IMG/VR virus record: IMGVR_UViG_3300032677_000032
Location: 1-61,872 of that record
Strand: one strand, 5' to 3'
DNA length: 61,872 bases
Source: a virus
Positions within the stretch are counted from its first letter, which is position 1. The number at the start of each line of letters is the position of its first letter. Positions 39,310-47,300 of the stretch are shown here, piece after piece. The notes below the pieces were generated by a model. That model saw only the letters and a program-made list of their open reading frames with translations. It searched no databases and was not told the DNA's origin. Both the position numbers and the translations under genes were made by a program.

Positions 39310-39546
39310 TCACTTAGCCTTTCGGATGAGACGCGCAACGTCTTTGTCAAGAAAATCACCAGTAGTGTACCAAACACGCGATGCAACGCAGTCAGTGATA
39401 TCCAGAGCGCATATGTCAGCGTTCGGGCATGTATCGCAGGGAATATCGCGAACGTTCTCTGGAGTGTTTAGGATCATCTTGGAAGCAGTGCAGACACCGT
39501 TCATGAAAGATGTGTCTGTTGAAACTGAAAAATAATCTGCGTTCAT
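39310..39546 (-). CDS. Small Cys-rich protein
   Basis: 78 residues with CDTCPNADICALDITDC, a possible metal-binding cluster. GGAGA upstream; own early promoter. Confidence 0.7.
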   Translation of the reverse strand: MNADYFSVSTDTSFMNGVCTASKMILNTPENVRDIPCDTCPNADICALDITDCVASRVWYTTGDFLDKDVARLIRKAK

Positions 39547-39571
39547 GACAATCTCCGTTTTCTATTATGTA

Positions 39572-39600
39572 TACCTAGCACGATTCGCGATTAATGTCAA
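39572..39600 (-). promoter_or_regulatory. Early promoter
   Basis: TTGACA (39600-39595), 17-base spacer with CGAATCG, weak -10 TAGGTA (39577-39572). Same spacer end (GTGCTAGGT) as the promoter at 53254. Confidence 0.65.
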
Positions 39601-39794
39601 CCGTATTTTCGATCTGACTCACCATAAAAGCCAGCATCATATTCGTTAATCTGCTCTGGGGTCATATCAGACTTTTCCACAAGAGGTGATGCATACGTAG
39701 CTTTTTCATAAAAGTGTGGCTTGTAGGGGCGACCATAATAGGCATCAGCACTACCACGATCATAAGGACCACCGTGACGATGATTAAAAGACAT
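39597..39794 (-). CDS. Small conserved phage protein
   Basis: 65 residues: HGGPYDRGSADAYYGRPYKP is a pattern that recurs in large-phage small proteins. Tyr/Gly/Pro-rich. Unknown function. Confidence 0.7.
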   Translation of the reverse strand: MSFNHRHGGPYDRGSADAYYGRPYKPHFYEKATYASPLVEKSDMTPEQINEYDAGFYGESDRKYG

Positions 39795-40159
39795 TATTCG
39801 CCCTCCACAAGCTTGAAGCCGAACGTATCAACCTCAAAAACTTCACCATCAATGATCATACGGTCACCGACCATAGACGAGCGATGACCCCACTTTTTGC
39901 CATTTTCACCATCAAGAGGCTTTACAACAATCACATGAGGATTGAAATCGGGATTCTCATAAAGTTCGCCCTTATGATCGATCATTCGTTCCATCGACCA
40001 GGAACCACCGATGTTCTGAGTGTGACGATAGGCATATTCCAGAGCGTCTTGTACTCCCATATTATCAAACATGTAGCTTGACAGATCAATCGTAGCCATA
40101 TGCTCAAACCAACGATTGCCGAGACCGTCGCGATCAAAATGAAGAACTTGAACTTCCAT
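39794..40159 (-). CDS. Small protein, 121 residues
   Basis: Starts MEVQVLHFDRDGLGNRWFEH; DALEYAYRHTQN helix in the middle; ends FKLVEGE. Own early promoter; one-base overlap with the next gene. Unknown function. Confidence 0.68.
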   Translation of the reverse strand: MEVQVLHFDRDGLGNRWFEHMATIDLSSYMFDNMGVQDALEYAYRHTQNIGGSWSMERMIDHKGELYENPDFNPHVIVVKPLDGENGKKWGHRSSMVGDRMIIDGEVFEVDTFGFKLVEGE

Positions 40160-40192
40160 AACGAATCACCTTTTCTCTCTGTCTACTTTCTG

Positions 40193-40221
40193 ACAATAGA
40201 CGATTCGCGATAAAATGTCAA
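40193..40221 (-). promoter_or_regulatory. Early promoter
   Basis: TTGACA (40221-40216), 17-base spacer with CGAATCG, TATTGT (40198-40193); GATTCG recurs before the ATG at 40159. Confidence 0.8.
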
Positions 40222-40233
40222 GCTAGATTCGTC

Positions 40234-40422
40234 TCACACCTCTACGTTTTTGTAAACTATATGATTTGGTCCATGCTCACCATAGACACATCTAGCGATT
40301 CGTTTTGCGTCTTTGAATGACTTTGCGTTCAGCCCGATATAGTCGATATCGGTTTCACGGCCTGATTCTTCTGTTATAAAAATCAGAAAATAGCGTTTCT
40401 TAAACTTTGGTGATTTGTCCAC
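40234..40422 (-). CDS. Small protein with GTG start
   Basis: 62 residues, MDKSPKFKKRYFLIFITEES. GTG start inside the 3' end of the nuclease gene. Basic. Unknown function. Confidence 0.55.
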   Translation of the reverse strand: MDKSPKFKKRYFLIFITEESGRETDIDYIGLNAKSFKDAKRIARCVYGEHGPNHIVYKNVEV

Positions 40423-41101
40423 GAGTTAATCCGTGATAATCGTAGTATGTGTTGATGACATTGACTGCTTTTCCAATCCACTGGTTTCTTCTTTGGATGA
40501 ACAACTGAGGTTCGCTGTTCTCTACTGCAATGATAACAACAAGATTATTCACAGGTACACCAGTTAGTTCTTCATACATGACCGCATAGATGGCCATCTG
40601 CATGAAGTATGTATCAATCCACTCCTCTTTCTTAGGTTTATCTGATGTCTTGAAGTCGATGATAGACCTACGGTCATCAAAGTCTGCAATAACGTCAGCA
40701 GTTCCAGCAACTCCAAGATGATTGGAGTACATCTGCAACTCAACACCAAGAACATTGTCAATACGATCAATAAACTTTTGAATGGATGTAAACAAAAACA
40801 ATGCAAACGGATCTACTTTGTCTTTGTCAATCTCTTTATTGTGTAGATAATCTTCACAGATAGCATGAACTTTGGTACCACGACTAGAAGTTCTTCTCAA
40901 AACCTTTTGAACTTCTTCTTCACCTAGCCGCTTACGCCATTCTGCTAGTTGAGGCTTCTTATACCACCCTAGGACAGTGGTTACAGAAGGAACTTTAGAA
41001 CCATCGGGGAGACGATAAAGTCTCCCCGTGTTCTCATCACCATCAATCCTATCAATACCAGGCAGTGTTGTCGTGTTGTGTTTGAACTTTTTTTGTATCA
41101 C
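40400..41101 (-). CDS. RecB/Cas4-like PD-(D/E)XK exonuclease
   Basis: About 233 residues. The start is uncertain: no ATG near the phoH end, GTG at 41101 preferred. SVTTVLGWYKKPQLAEWRKR and SSRGTKVHAICEDYL (the His of motif I) are followed by GVAGTADVIADFDD and SIIDFKTSDKPK (catalytic D...D-x-K), then the QMAIYAVMYEEL helix (Q-x-x-x-Y). This is the RecB-family order. Likely a DNA processing enzyme in recombination or host DNA degradation. Confidence 0.85.
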   Translation of the reverse strand: MIQKKFKHNTTTLPGIDRIDGDENTGRLYRLPDGSKVPSVTTVLGWYKKPQLAEWRKRLGEEEVQKVLRRTSSRGTKVHAICEDYLHNKEIDKDKVDPFALFLFTSIQKFIDRIDNVLGVELQMYSNHLGVAGTADVIADFDDRRSIIDFKTSDKPKKEEWIDTYFMQMAIYAVMYEELTGVPVNNLVVIIAVENSEPQLFIQRRNQWIGKAVNVINTYYDYHGLTRGQITKV

Positions 41102-41846
41102 GAAAATAACCAATCTCTTGTAGTTCTGCTAGAATAAACTCACGGACAAATCCAGAACGAACAATATCGTCCACATCAAACTCAACTTTTCGGATAGAAG
41201 GAATCTTATCTAAAACTCTCATCATAGATTTTAAACCAGACTCTTCATTATAACGAGAACTTGTCAAGTCATCTTGATTGATGTCACCGCATACGATAAC
41301 TTTAGCATTTTCGCCAATACGTGTCAAGACTGTTTTAAGTTCGTTATAACCTAGATTCTGACATTCATCTAGAATCACAATAGCGTTGTCGATGGTTGTA
41401 CCACGAAGGAATGATGTTGATTCGAACTCAACAATGCCTTTTTGTTTTAGGATGCTGTATGCGTCTCCACGCTTGAATAACTTTGCACAGATGGAGATAT
41501 ATGGCGCCTCAAAGACTTCCATCTTCTGAGCCGCGGTGCCAGGCAAGAAGCCGATGGACTTAGATGATTGTGCGCTTCTAATAATGACTACTTTACGAGG
41601 TTTGTTTAAGTCTTCCATTACCTCTTCAAGAGCAAGATAAAGACTGATGAATGATTTGCCAGAACCAGGAACTCCGTGGAGCAAAAGGTTCTTGCCATCA
41701 TCATAGTATTCGAACGACCTGCGTTGGTTGTCTGTAGCAGGTGTGATTTGAGATAAGTGTAGTTTCAGTTTATCTTCTGTGGTTCTCTCTTTGCTTTGTC
41801 TACTCTGTCTATTACGGTCTCGCTTTTCCGCTCTTGTCGTAGCCAT
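41052..41846 (-). CDS. phoH: PhoH-like ATPase
   Basis: 264 residues. LLHGVPGSGKSFISL (Walker A), AIVILDECQNLG (Walker B) and GDINQDDL (sensor) define the PhoH/ribosome-quality-type helicase family, widespread in marine T4-like phages. Basic N-terminal 35 residues. The role in phage infection is not known. The 3' end overlaps the nuclease gene. Confidence 0.93.
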   Translation of the reverse strand: MATTRAEKRDRNRQSRQSKERTTEDKLKLHLSQITPATDNQRRSFEYYDDGKNLLLHGVPGSGKSFISLYLALEEVMEDLNKPRKVVIIRSAQSSKSIGFLPGTAAQKMEVFEAPYISICAKLFKRGDAYSILKQKGIVEFESTSFLRGTTIDNAIVILDECQNLGYNELKTVLTRIGENAKVIVCGDINQDDLTSSRYNEESGLKSMMRVLDKIPSIRKVEFDVDDIVRSGFVREFILAELQEIGYFRDTKKVQTQHDNTAWY

Positions 41847-41866
41847 AAGACTCCTTAATCGTTTTT

Positions 41867-41894
41867 ACGTTAAGTCACCGGCACATTATGTCAA
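41867..41894 (-). promoter_or_regulatory. Probable early promoter of phoH
   Basis: TTGACA (41894-41889), 16-base spacer, weak -10 TAACGT (41872-41867). Lies at the 3' end of the upstream gene. Confidence 0.45.
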
Positions 41895-42197
41895 AGCACC
41901 ACCAAGCTTCTTTTTTACTTTGTTGACAGCTTCGCGGGTCTTTGTTTCTTTAACACTCTTAGAGCCATGTTTCTCTGCGAGGGGAGAAAATGGATTAGCA
42001 GCGGCGATTCGACTTAGAACATCGTTCATTCCACTGTCTGTTTTTACACGATCACCAGTACCACCTACGAGCATAGGCATATGAAATACTTGCTGAATGT
42101 GTGGATTGTCTTGGAGAAACTGCTTGTGTGATGCATAAGACCACAACTCGTCCCACGTTTCTTGTGTTTCAGGAATGAGGTATTGGTACATTGGCAT
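41886..42197 (-). CDS. Conserved T4-superfamily protein (FmdB-like start)
   Basis: 103 residues. MPMYQYLIPETQETWDELWS resembles the start of FmdB-like regulatory proteins but lacks the Cys pairs. The rest includes MPMLVGGTGDRVKTDSGMND, a region common to T4-like phage homologues. Unknown function. Confidence 0.68.
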   Translation of the reverse strand: MPMYQYLIPETQETWDELWSYASHKQFLQDNPHIQQVFHMPMLVGGTGDRVKTDSGMNDVLSRIAAANPFSPLAEKHGSKSVKETKTREAVNKVKKKLGGALT

Positions 42198-42226
42198 GTA
42201 GTTACTCCTTACGATTACTTATAAAA

Positions 42227-42595
42227 TCAGTCAATCTTGCGTTCTATTGTTTGACAGTGAATCTTTTTAGGATTAAAATACTTGACGAAGATTTCTTTGA
42301 CTGTTTCTTCAGAATATTCTTTACAAGAGAAAATGTCCATGTAACAACTATTACGATCTACTGGACAGAAATGTGCTGATATGTTTGAATCTTGAAGAAG
42401 TTGATATATTGAATATCCTACTTTATTGGGATCATTTGTATTACACCAAACGATGTTTAGATCACCTATTTTTACCATTTCTATGGCATTCAATACATCA
42501 TCAATAAAGTTTTGAAAAACAACAACATCGTTTATAGCCGAAGAATCACATTCTCCAGCATCAATCATTGTTATCCATCCCCAAGGCTTACTCAT
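42227..42595 (-). CDS. S-adenosylmethionine decarboxylase-like protein
   Basis: 122 residues. IYQLLQDSNISAHFCPVDRN and MDIFSCKEYS align with the SpeD core E-S-H-x-S-x-H-T-W-P-E ... D-x-F-x-C. The Ser expected to become the pyruvoyl group, the processing His and the catalytic Cys are kept, while Glu before Ser is Asp. AdoMet decarboxylase makes the aminopropyl donor for spermidine. Autoprocessing at Asp-Ser is inference. Confidence 0.78.
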   Translation of the reverse strand: MSKPWGWITMIDAGECDSSAINDVVVFQNFIDDVLNAIEMVKIGDLNIVWCNTNDPNKVGYSIYQLLQDSNISAHFCPVDRNSCYMDIFSCKEYSEETVKEIFVKYFNPKKIHCQTIERKID

Positions 42596-42763
42596 TTACT
42601 CATCGTCTTCCATTTCTAATAGTTGGTCAATATCAAGTGTCCTGATCGCTCTATTTAGACGTTTTTGTTTCTTGTGTTCCCGATACTCTCGCAACTGAGA
42701 AGTATTGTTCACTTCGTCTTCTTCGTACCAGTCCTTGAACTTCATGACCTTCTTCTTATGCAT
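42596..42763 (-). CDS. Small charged protein, 55 residues
   Basis: Starts MHKKKVMKFKDWYEEDEVNN; a basic middle (EHKKQKRLNR) and acidic end. Overlaps the upstream gene's 3' end. Similar charged small proteins flank DUF6433 genes in T4-like phages. Unknown function. Confidence 0.65.
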   Translation of the reverse strand: MHKKKVMKFKDWYEEDEVNNTSQLREYREHKKQKRLNRAIRTLDIDQLLEMEDDE

Positions 42764-43256
42764 TTACGTTTTCTTTCTTAGGGCGCCCGCGACCTCGTTT
42801 GACTGGGGCTGGTTCTGCTACTGTTGTATCTGCTTCCTGCTTAGGTGGAAGCAAAAGTGTGAATACACTACGAACGAGTTGTTCATCGATGTTTACATAT
42901 GGAAGATTGCGGTCCTTGACTGCCAAGATAAGTTTAGCATCAGCAGGATCAAGTGCTTCCAAAAAGTTTACGAACAATGCTTCACGCTTTGCCTTCGAGA
43001 TGTTTGGATTTTCTGGCCCAACCCAAAGATACATCTTGCGGAAAGTGTTATAGAGCATTGCTTGCTGATCTAGAAACTGACATGGCTTGTATGGAGGTGC
43101 ACCTTCTGGTAGAAGCCAGCGAACACCAGGATGATATGTCATCTTTAGGATTTCCATAAACGTAGGATTGTTTACGTTTGCGGCTAGCATACTACGACGC
43201 TTTTCGTAATCTGGTTCAGCGTCAATCTTATTCAAAATCTCTGAGATACCTAACAT
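42756..43256 (-). CDS. DUF6433-like conserved T4-superfamily protein
   Basis: 166 residues. MLGISEILNKIDAEPDYEKR, a VRWLLPEGAPPYKP segment and LFVNFLEALDPADAKLILAV match a conserved T4-like family. The C-terminus ends with GRGRPKKEN, an AT-hook-like DNA-binding tail. Possibly replication- or transcription-associated; no proven function. Confidence 0.75.
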   Translation of the reverse strand: MLGISEILNKIDAEPDYEKRRSMLAANVNNPTFMEILKMTYHPGVRWLLPEGAPPYKPCQFLDQQAMLYNTFRKMYLWVGPENPNISKAKREALFVNFLEALDPADAKLILAVKDRNLPYVNIDEQLVRSVFTLLLPPKQEADTTVAEPAPVKRGRGRPKKENVNA

Positions 43257-43269
43257 TGTTTATTCCCTA

Positions 43270-43413
43270 TCATTTCTTTCTTCGAGGAGTCTTTCCACTC
43301 CAACCTGTAATAGACCATTTACCGCTCAAACTTTTTGTGTATGTGCGAGTTGAGCCGCTTTTTGTTGTTTTAACTTTACTGATCTTTGGTGGCCCAACTC
43401 TTTTTCTTACCAT
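43270..43413 (-). CDS. Small basic protein, 47 residues
   Basis: MVRKRVGPPKISKVKTTKSG at the start, ends KTPRRKK. Overlaps the RNase H stop (TAATG). Strongly basic, perhaps nucleic-acid binding. Confidence 0.65.
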   Translation of the reverse strand: MVRKRVGPPKISKVKTTKSGSTRTYTKSLSGKWSITGWSGKTPRRKK

Positions 43414-44258
43414 TAAAAATCACCTACACATTCCAAAAGGTTCTTCAAACGATTTTCTACAAAATAGTTGAACAGTTTGCTACGATCTTTCTTCTGAGTA
43501 TTGTACTGTTCCAGAACTTGCTCTGAGATTTCAGTAGGAATACAATCAAGATCGATCAACTGTTGATTGCGCTTATAGTTACGCAGCATGGTTTCATTGC
43601 AGAACTGTTCAGGTTCTTGAAGAATCCAAGAAGACAGCTTCTTAGCAGACACAGGAGACTGCCGAATGCCCATAACGAACACATTATCAGCCGATAGAAA
43701 GTTGGGAATGCCATCAGACACATCACCCTTCATGATATGTTCTTTGAGGAACAAGTCAGGATTGGTACAAGTAATGTACTTCTTGAGGACAGGGCTATAT
43801 TGCTTGACGTTAGGATACTTCTGCAACTGACCAAAGTCTTTATCGCCAGACAGCACCAAAATGTTTTCACGCAAATGATACTCTTTGACAAGAGTAGCGA
43901 TAACATCATCAGCTTCAGCGTGTTCTACCTGAATGACTTTGTAAGGAAAGAAGTCCTTGATTTCTTGACGAATCTTGTTGAGTGTTTCAAACACTGCATT
44001 CCAGTCAAGTTCAGAAGCATCGCGTTCCTTCTTGCGATTAGCTTTGTAATAAGGATAAACTTGCTTGCGCCAGTAGTTCTTGTCATCACAAGCAATGACC
44101 ATCTCACCAAACTCGGCAGTAAACTTTACCTTGTGTGCGCGTAGAGCGTTCAACACCATGTGTCGAATGATATCTTCTTCGATCTTGACATTTTTATGGT
44201 TACCGATCTGGACCATAAGAGTCGAAATCATGACTTGTGACAAATCTAGGATAATCAT
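43413..44258 (-). CDS. rnh: T4-type RNase H (FEN family 5' nuclease)
   Basis: 281 residues. Removes RNA primers during lagging-strand synthesis. Motifs of the family: MIILDLSQVMI (first Asp), VIACDDKNYWRKQVYPYYKA (Asp, Arg, Tyr, Lys), VEHAEADDVIATL (E-A-D-D) and VLSGDKDFGQL (G-D-x-D). DVSDGIPNFLS is the helix-hairpin region. Length close to T4 RNase H (305). Confidence 0.93.
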   Translation of the reverse strand: MIILDLSQVMISTLMVQIGNHKNVKIEEDIIRHMVLNALRAHKVKFTAEFGEMVIACDDKNYWRKQVYPYYKANRKKERDASELDWNAVFETLNKIRQEIKDFFPYKVIQVEHAEADDVIATLVKEYHLRENILVLSGDKDFGQLQKYPNVKQYSPVLKKYITCTNPDLFLKEHIMKGDVSDGIPNFLSADNVFVMGIRQSPVSAKKLSSWILQEPEQFCNETMLRNYKRNQQLIDLDCIPTEISEQVLEQYNTQKKDRSKLFNYFVENRLKNLLECVGDF

Positions 44259-44288
44259 GTTAGGTTGTTCTCACGTTGTTATGATCTA

Positions 44289-44317
44289 TATATACAACAT
44301 TTTTAGATCATTGTAAA
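44289..44317 (-). promoter_or_regulatory. Early promoter of rnh
   Basis: TTTACA (44317-44312), 17-base spacer, TATATA (44294-44289). Confidence 0.7.
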
Positions 44318-44320
44318 GAG

Positions 44321-44689
44321 TTATTCGTCAAAATATTCTTCATCGATGTCTGGAAAGTCAATCAACTGTTCTGCTGCTTGTTGCAGCCCATGATTGACTC
44401 CCATACTCTTGAGGATCAATGACCGTAGGGATTCGATGACTAGTGCAACATCTTTGCTGAAGTCATCGTCATCAAAGTTGAACCCTAGCATACCAATCTT
44501 ATAGAACAACTCTTCGGTCATCTCATCCGTCACGAAATGAACAAACTCTATTTTGTTTAGAAGAGCCTGCTCTCTCATCTCTTCAAGATGATCTTGGGTA
44601 AAGTTTGTTCTATTTTTCAACGGGAACTGAATGATGTTTGAACGTATCTCAACAGAAACATTAGTAGAAATAGCTGTGTTGGTATTCAC
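44321..44689 (-). CDS. Conserved protein, 122 residues (GTG start)
   Basis: GTG start with GGAGA 6 bases upstream. MTEELFYKIGMLGFNFDDDD and VIESLRSLILKSMG are conserved-looking helices; similar proteins lie near RNase H in marine T4-like phages. Acidic C-terminus. Unknown function. Confidence 0.7.
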   Translation of the reverse strand: MNTNTAISTNVSVEIRSNIIQFPLKNRTNFTQDHLEEMREQALLNKIEFVHFVTDEMTEELFYKIGMLGFNFDDDDFSKDVALVIESLRSLILKSMGVNHGLQQAAEQLIDFPDIDEEYFDE

Positions 44690-44708
44690 ACAAGTCTCCT
44701 CTCTACCA

Positions 44709-45668
44709 TTACTTATTTTTTAGAGATTCTAGAAGACCCGACCATTCCATTGCTTTAGTGTTCCAGTTGTATGTACGATCTGCTTGGATTTTCTGTAGAT
44801 AAAGATCCTGTGCAATCAAGTCTCTTTGATTACGCATAACGTTGATACCCTGTGAAAGAACCTGATAGAATGAGTTTGCATGATGATTCTTATCTTCGCT
44901 CCACTGATACATCCATGTCAAGCCCATAGAAGTTTCTGGTAGTGCTGCTAGATTAGGATGAATGCAGAGTAGACCAGCAGACATGGCTTCGATCAAACAG
45001 AGACAGGAGGTTTCTTTCCAGATTGAAGGATATGCAAAGATGTCTGCGTTCAACAATGCGCTGCGCAACTCTTCGTTGCTTACAGAGCCGTGATAGTTAA
45101 TCTGTGGATGCTGGCGACAGACTTCAAACAGGTCTTCATACTGTTGATCGCGTTGTTCCCAACCATACAACTTGAATGATGAATAGACATCCAATGTGAT
45201 GTTAGGATCGTTCTCGGCTAGCTTGATGAAGACTGGTACCAGAATATCTAGACCACGATGTGGAGTAGGTGTGTAGATCAATCGGATCTTTTTATCATCT
45301 ACAGTCTTTGCTGTAGTGTCGATAGGTTCAATAGAGTTTTTAATGACAACAGAATCGCTATATGGTACACCACGAACGTTGTTGTATTGTTCCATCTGCC
45401 AGTTTGAAACGAAAACAAACTTATCAAACTTCTTACGATACATTGGATCAGATAGTCGCGACGACTCTGGATCTTCTGGTAGATCGTGACAGTAGTAAAT
45501 CTTCGTCTTGGTTTCGTCTAGTTCACGAGCGCGTGAGAAAACAATCTGTGTGTCTTCTAGAAGTTCACGAGGAACACCACCCGCATATAGACGTTCTTGT
45601 AGTAGTTCTGTACCACCCTTTGAGTTCTTGTTTAACTCATTACGTTCCATTAGGTCATGATTGCTCAT
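44709..45668 (-). CDS. Glycosyltransferase, GT-B fold (GT4 type)
   Basis: 319 residues. RLIYTPTPHRGLDILVPVF (start of the C-terminal Rossmann domain), YHGSVSNEELRSALLNADIF, then YPSIWKETSCLCLIEAMSAG (E-x7-E nucleotide-sugar binding motif) are GT4 hallmarks. The N-terminal part has KGGTELLQERL. Could glucosylate phage DNA or a surface/virion component. Its start overlaps the small membrane gene upstream. Confidence 0.9.
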   Translation of the reverse strand: MSNHDLMERNELNKNSKGGTELLQERLYAGGVPRELLEDTQIVFSRARELDETKTKIYYCHDLPEDPESSRLSDPMYRKKFDKFVFVSNWQMEQYNNVRGVPYSDSVVIKNSIEPIDTTAKTVDDKKIRLIYTPTPHRGLDILVPVFIKLAENDPNITLDVYSSFKLYGWEQRDQQYEDLFEVCRQHPQINYHGSVSNEELRSALLNADIFAYPSIWKETSCLCLIEAMSAGLLCIHPNLAALPETSMGLTWMYQWSEDKNHHANSFYQVLSQGINVMRNQRDLIAQDLYLQKIQADRTYNWNTKAMEWSGLLESLKNK

Positions 45669-45834
45669 TTGGTTCCACCGCTTCCATTTCTTCTGTTAGT
45701 TTTTGATGATAAAGTTCATAGGTTTCTATCATCAGCGCAAACACTGCGAGGCTGCTAATACGTGCAGCAATGTTGACCACTATCCACTTTGCGATAACTG
45801 CTCGGATATATTCCCAGCGTGTTAGTTCGTTCAT
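45655..45834 (-). CDS. Small membrane protein, 59 residues
   Basis: MNELTRWEYIRAVIAKWIVV then a hydrophobic segment (NIAARISSLAVFALMIETY) and a polar tail. Overlaps both neighbours. May help localise the glycosyltransferase (speculative). Confidence 0.65.
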   Translation of the reverse strand: MNELTRWEYIRAVIAKWIVVNIAARISSLAVFALMIETYELYHQKLTEEMEAVEPNEQS

Positions 45835-46115
45835 TATACAAAAAACCCTACACTGAAATCAACAACAGAATCTTTGCGGAATGATCGCCAGCCACTGTTC
45901 TCTAGATCCCATACTGAAATGACATCTGGATTTGATTTACGAGTTTGAGATTGTTCATCAAGATTCTGTTCTGGTAGAATCTCTGGAGAAAGAGTGCAAA
46001 GCATTTTACGTACTGTTCCGTCCTTCTTTGTGAAGTTGACTTGACAGATGTTATGCTTTAGATCATCCAAGAAGGACGTTGGTAGATTCGTTTTTGATTC
46101 GTTCATTGAGTTCAT
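45834..46115 (-). CDS. Small SH3-like protein (DUF2693-like)
   Basis: 93 residues from the ATG at 46115 (GGAGGG upstream), starting inside the glutaredoxin gene. NICQVNFTKKDGTVRKMLCT and VISVWDLENSGWRSFRKDSV match a T4-like family of small proteins (DUF2693/WYL-like strand pattern). Unknown role. Confidence 0.72.
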   Translation of the reverse strand: MNSMNESKTNLPTSFLDDLKHNICQVNFTKKDGTVRKMLCTLSPEILPEQNLDEQSQTRKSNPDVISVWDLENSGWRSFRKDSVVDFSVGFFV

Positions 46116-46308
46116 TATACCCTCCAATGTATGTTTCATTATAAAAAATCTGTGGTACTGTGCGCGCATGTGGCACTTCAGTTAGTAGACGATTCTTTGT
46201 TTCTTCGTCTGTGATATCCATTTCAACGAATGGAATGGACTTTGATGTGAGAAGATTTTTGGCTGCTGTACAGTTTGAGCATCCTGGCTTTGAGTATACT
46301 TTATACAT
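46063..46308 (-). CDS. grx: Glutaredoxin
   Basis: 81 residues from the ATG at 46308 (MYKVYSKPGCSNCTAAKNLL). C-S-N-C active site, RTVPQIFYN (cis-Pro loop) and YIGGYNEL (G-G) are diagnostic. Likely the electron donor for NrdA/NrdB, like T4 NrdC. Confidence 0.93.
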   Translation of the reverse strand: MYKVYSKPGCSNCTAAKNLLTSKSIPFVEMDITDEETKNRLLTEVPHARTVPQIFYNETYIGGYNELNERIKNESTNVLLG

Positions 46309-46339
46309 AGTCGATCCTGTATGTTTTGTCAAGAGATAA

Positions 46340-46361
46340 AGGGGCAGCCGAAGCCACCCCT
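46340..46361 (-). terminator. Probable terminator after the SleB-type hydrolase gene
   Basis: Minus-strand hairpin AGGGGTGGC-TTCG-GCTGCCCCT (two G-U pairs), then TTATCTCTT. Located just after the SleB gene's stop. Confidence 0.65.
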
Positions 46362-46369
46362 AAATCTAT

Positions 46370-46819
46370 TTATGCGATTTTATAGAATATGTGATGACCT
46401 ATCGTCACAACTCTCTTGTACTTCCAATGTGGATTTACATAGTTTGCATGATAGAAGATTGCGCCATTAATGTTGTCTCCTACATGTCCGTAGTAAACAG
46501 AACGAGCAACTTGCTTATTCTTTTCATATAGGTCTTGATATACAATCTTAGGATGGTGATGAATCCAGCTAAACTGGTGTTTCATAGCAATAACCTCACA
46601 TGGAGTTTTAGCATAGCCTTGTTTTACACGATTCATTATTACATTTGCAACTGCAACCTGACCATTTAGTGGCTCACCACGGGCTTCAAAATAGATTGTC
46701 TGTGCTACGCATTCTAGTTGCGCTTGATCGTGTTTTGGTGTTTGTGCCATTGCTTGTGGTATTACAACCAACAGTGCGAGAGTGGCAATCGCCTTGAAGA
46801 TTTTATTTAGGTAAGACAT
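46370..46819 (-). CDS. SleB/CwlJ-type cell wall hydrolase, secreted
   Basis: 149 residues. Signal peptide-like start (KAIATLALLVVIPQAMAQ), then the hydrolase_2 core: CVAQTIYFEARGEPLNGQVA (catalytic Glu in Y-F-E-A-R-G-E), VANVIMNRVKQ and HQFSW. Domain typical of bacterial SleB and of phages of alphaproteobacteria. Probably cleaves peptidoglycan from the periplasm, in addition to the M15 endolysin. It follows a 480-base non-coding stretch containing a late promoter and has its own terminator. Confidence 0.88.
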   Translation of the reverse strand: MSYLNKIFKAIATLALLVVIPQAMAQTPKHDQAQLECVAQTIYFEARGEPLNGQVAVANVIMNRVKQGYAKTPCEVIAMKHQFSWIHHHPKIVYQDLYEKNKQVARSVYYGHVGDNINGAIFYHANYVNPHWKYKRVVTIGHHIFYKIA

Positions 46820-47300
46820 TTCTTCCCTCTTAGGTTCGAAGACCTAGGCGACAACTGAAAGTCTTATAGGGTATCTCAACCCGTACAGACAGCTATGCTA
46901 TGAGAAGATACAAAGTAAATGTATATGGTATCTTCTACATCCATTTCCCTCTTACTGGAAATGCAAGATCGTCGTTGTTTCGTTTGAATCATATCGATAG
47001 TATAACGTGATACTGTAGATATAATGCTTACTAGCCATCGCAGACTTGAAGCGTTGTAAGAGTACAATGGAAGTAGAACTTCCAATGGTATTTATATGAG
47101 ACATATTCTAGACCGTGCCTAGGTTGATCGCGAATACGTCTGCGCTTCCATCTCGGCGCAGATTGACACTTACTCCTCATCCCTGAAGCAGTTATCGGAT
47201 AGTCCTCTTTGGTGCGCTTATGGTGGATTCCATCCAGAGGCGTAAGAGGATCAGAAAACCCATACGTATGTAACAGAGGAATGGGTCATATTGTCTTTAC
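46820..47300 (-). other. 480-base region without convincing protein gene; possible structured leader or ncRNA
   Basis: No credible ORF on either strand. Contains a late promoter (47089-47096) for the hydrolase gene and several hairpins: TGGAAGT/ACTTCCA just after the promoter, GAAGATAC/GTATCTTC near 46920, CTGCGC/GCGCAG near 47140 and CCTCTT/AAGAGG near 47205-47250. No canonical tRNA was found in it. Confidence 0.55.
47089..47096 (-). promoter_or_regulatory. Late promoter
   Basis: TATAAATA on the minus strand, 270 bases before the SleB-type gene. Confidence 0.65.

Noticed and set aside
46820-46860. tRNA T-arm-like GGTTCGAAGACC
   Set aside because: Loop is 6 bases and no matching acceptor or anticodon arm exists around it.
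46876-47085. 69-residue minus-strand frame in the non-coding region
   Set aside because: No RBS, unusual composition, overlaps hairpins; no sign of coding.
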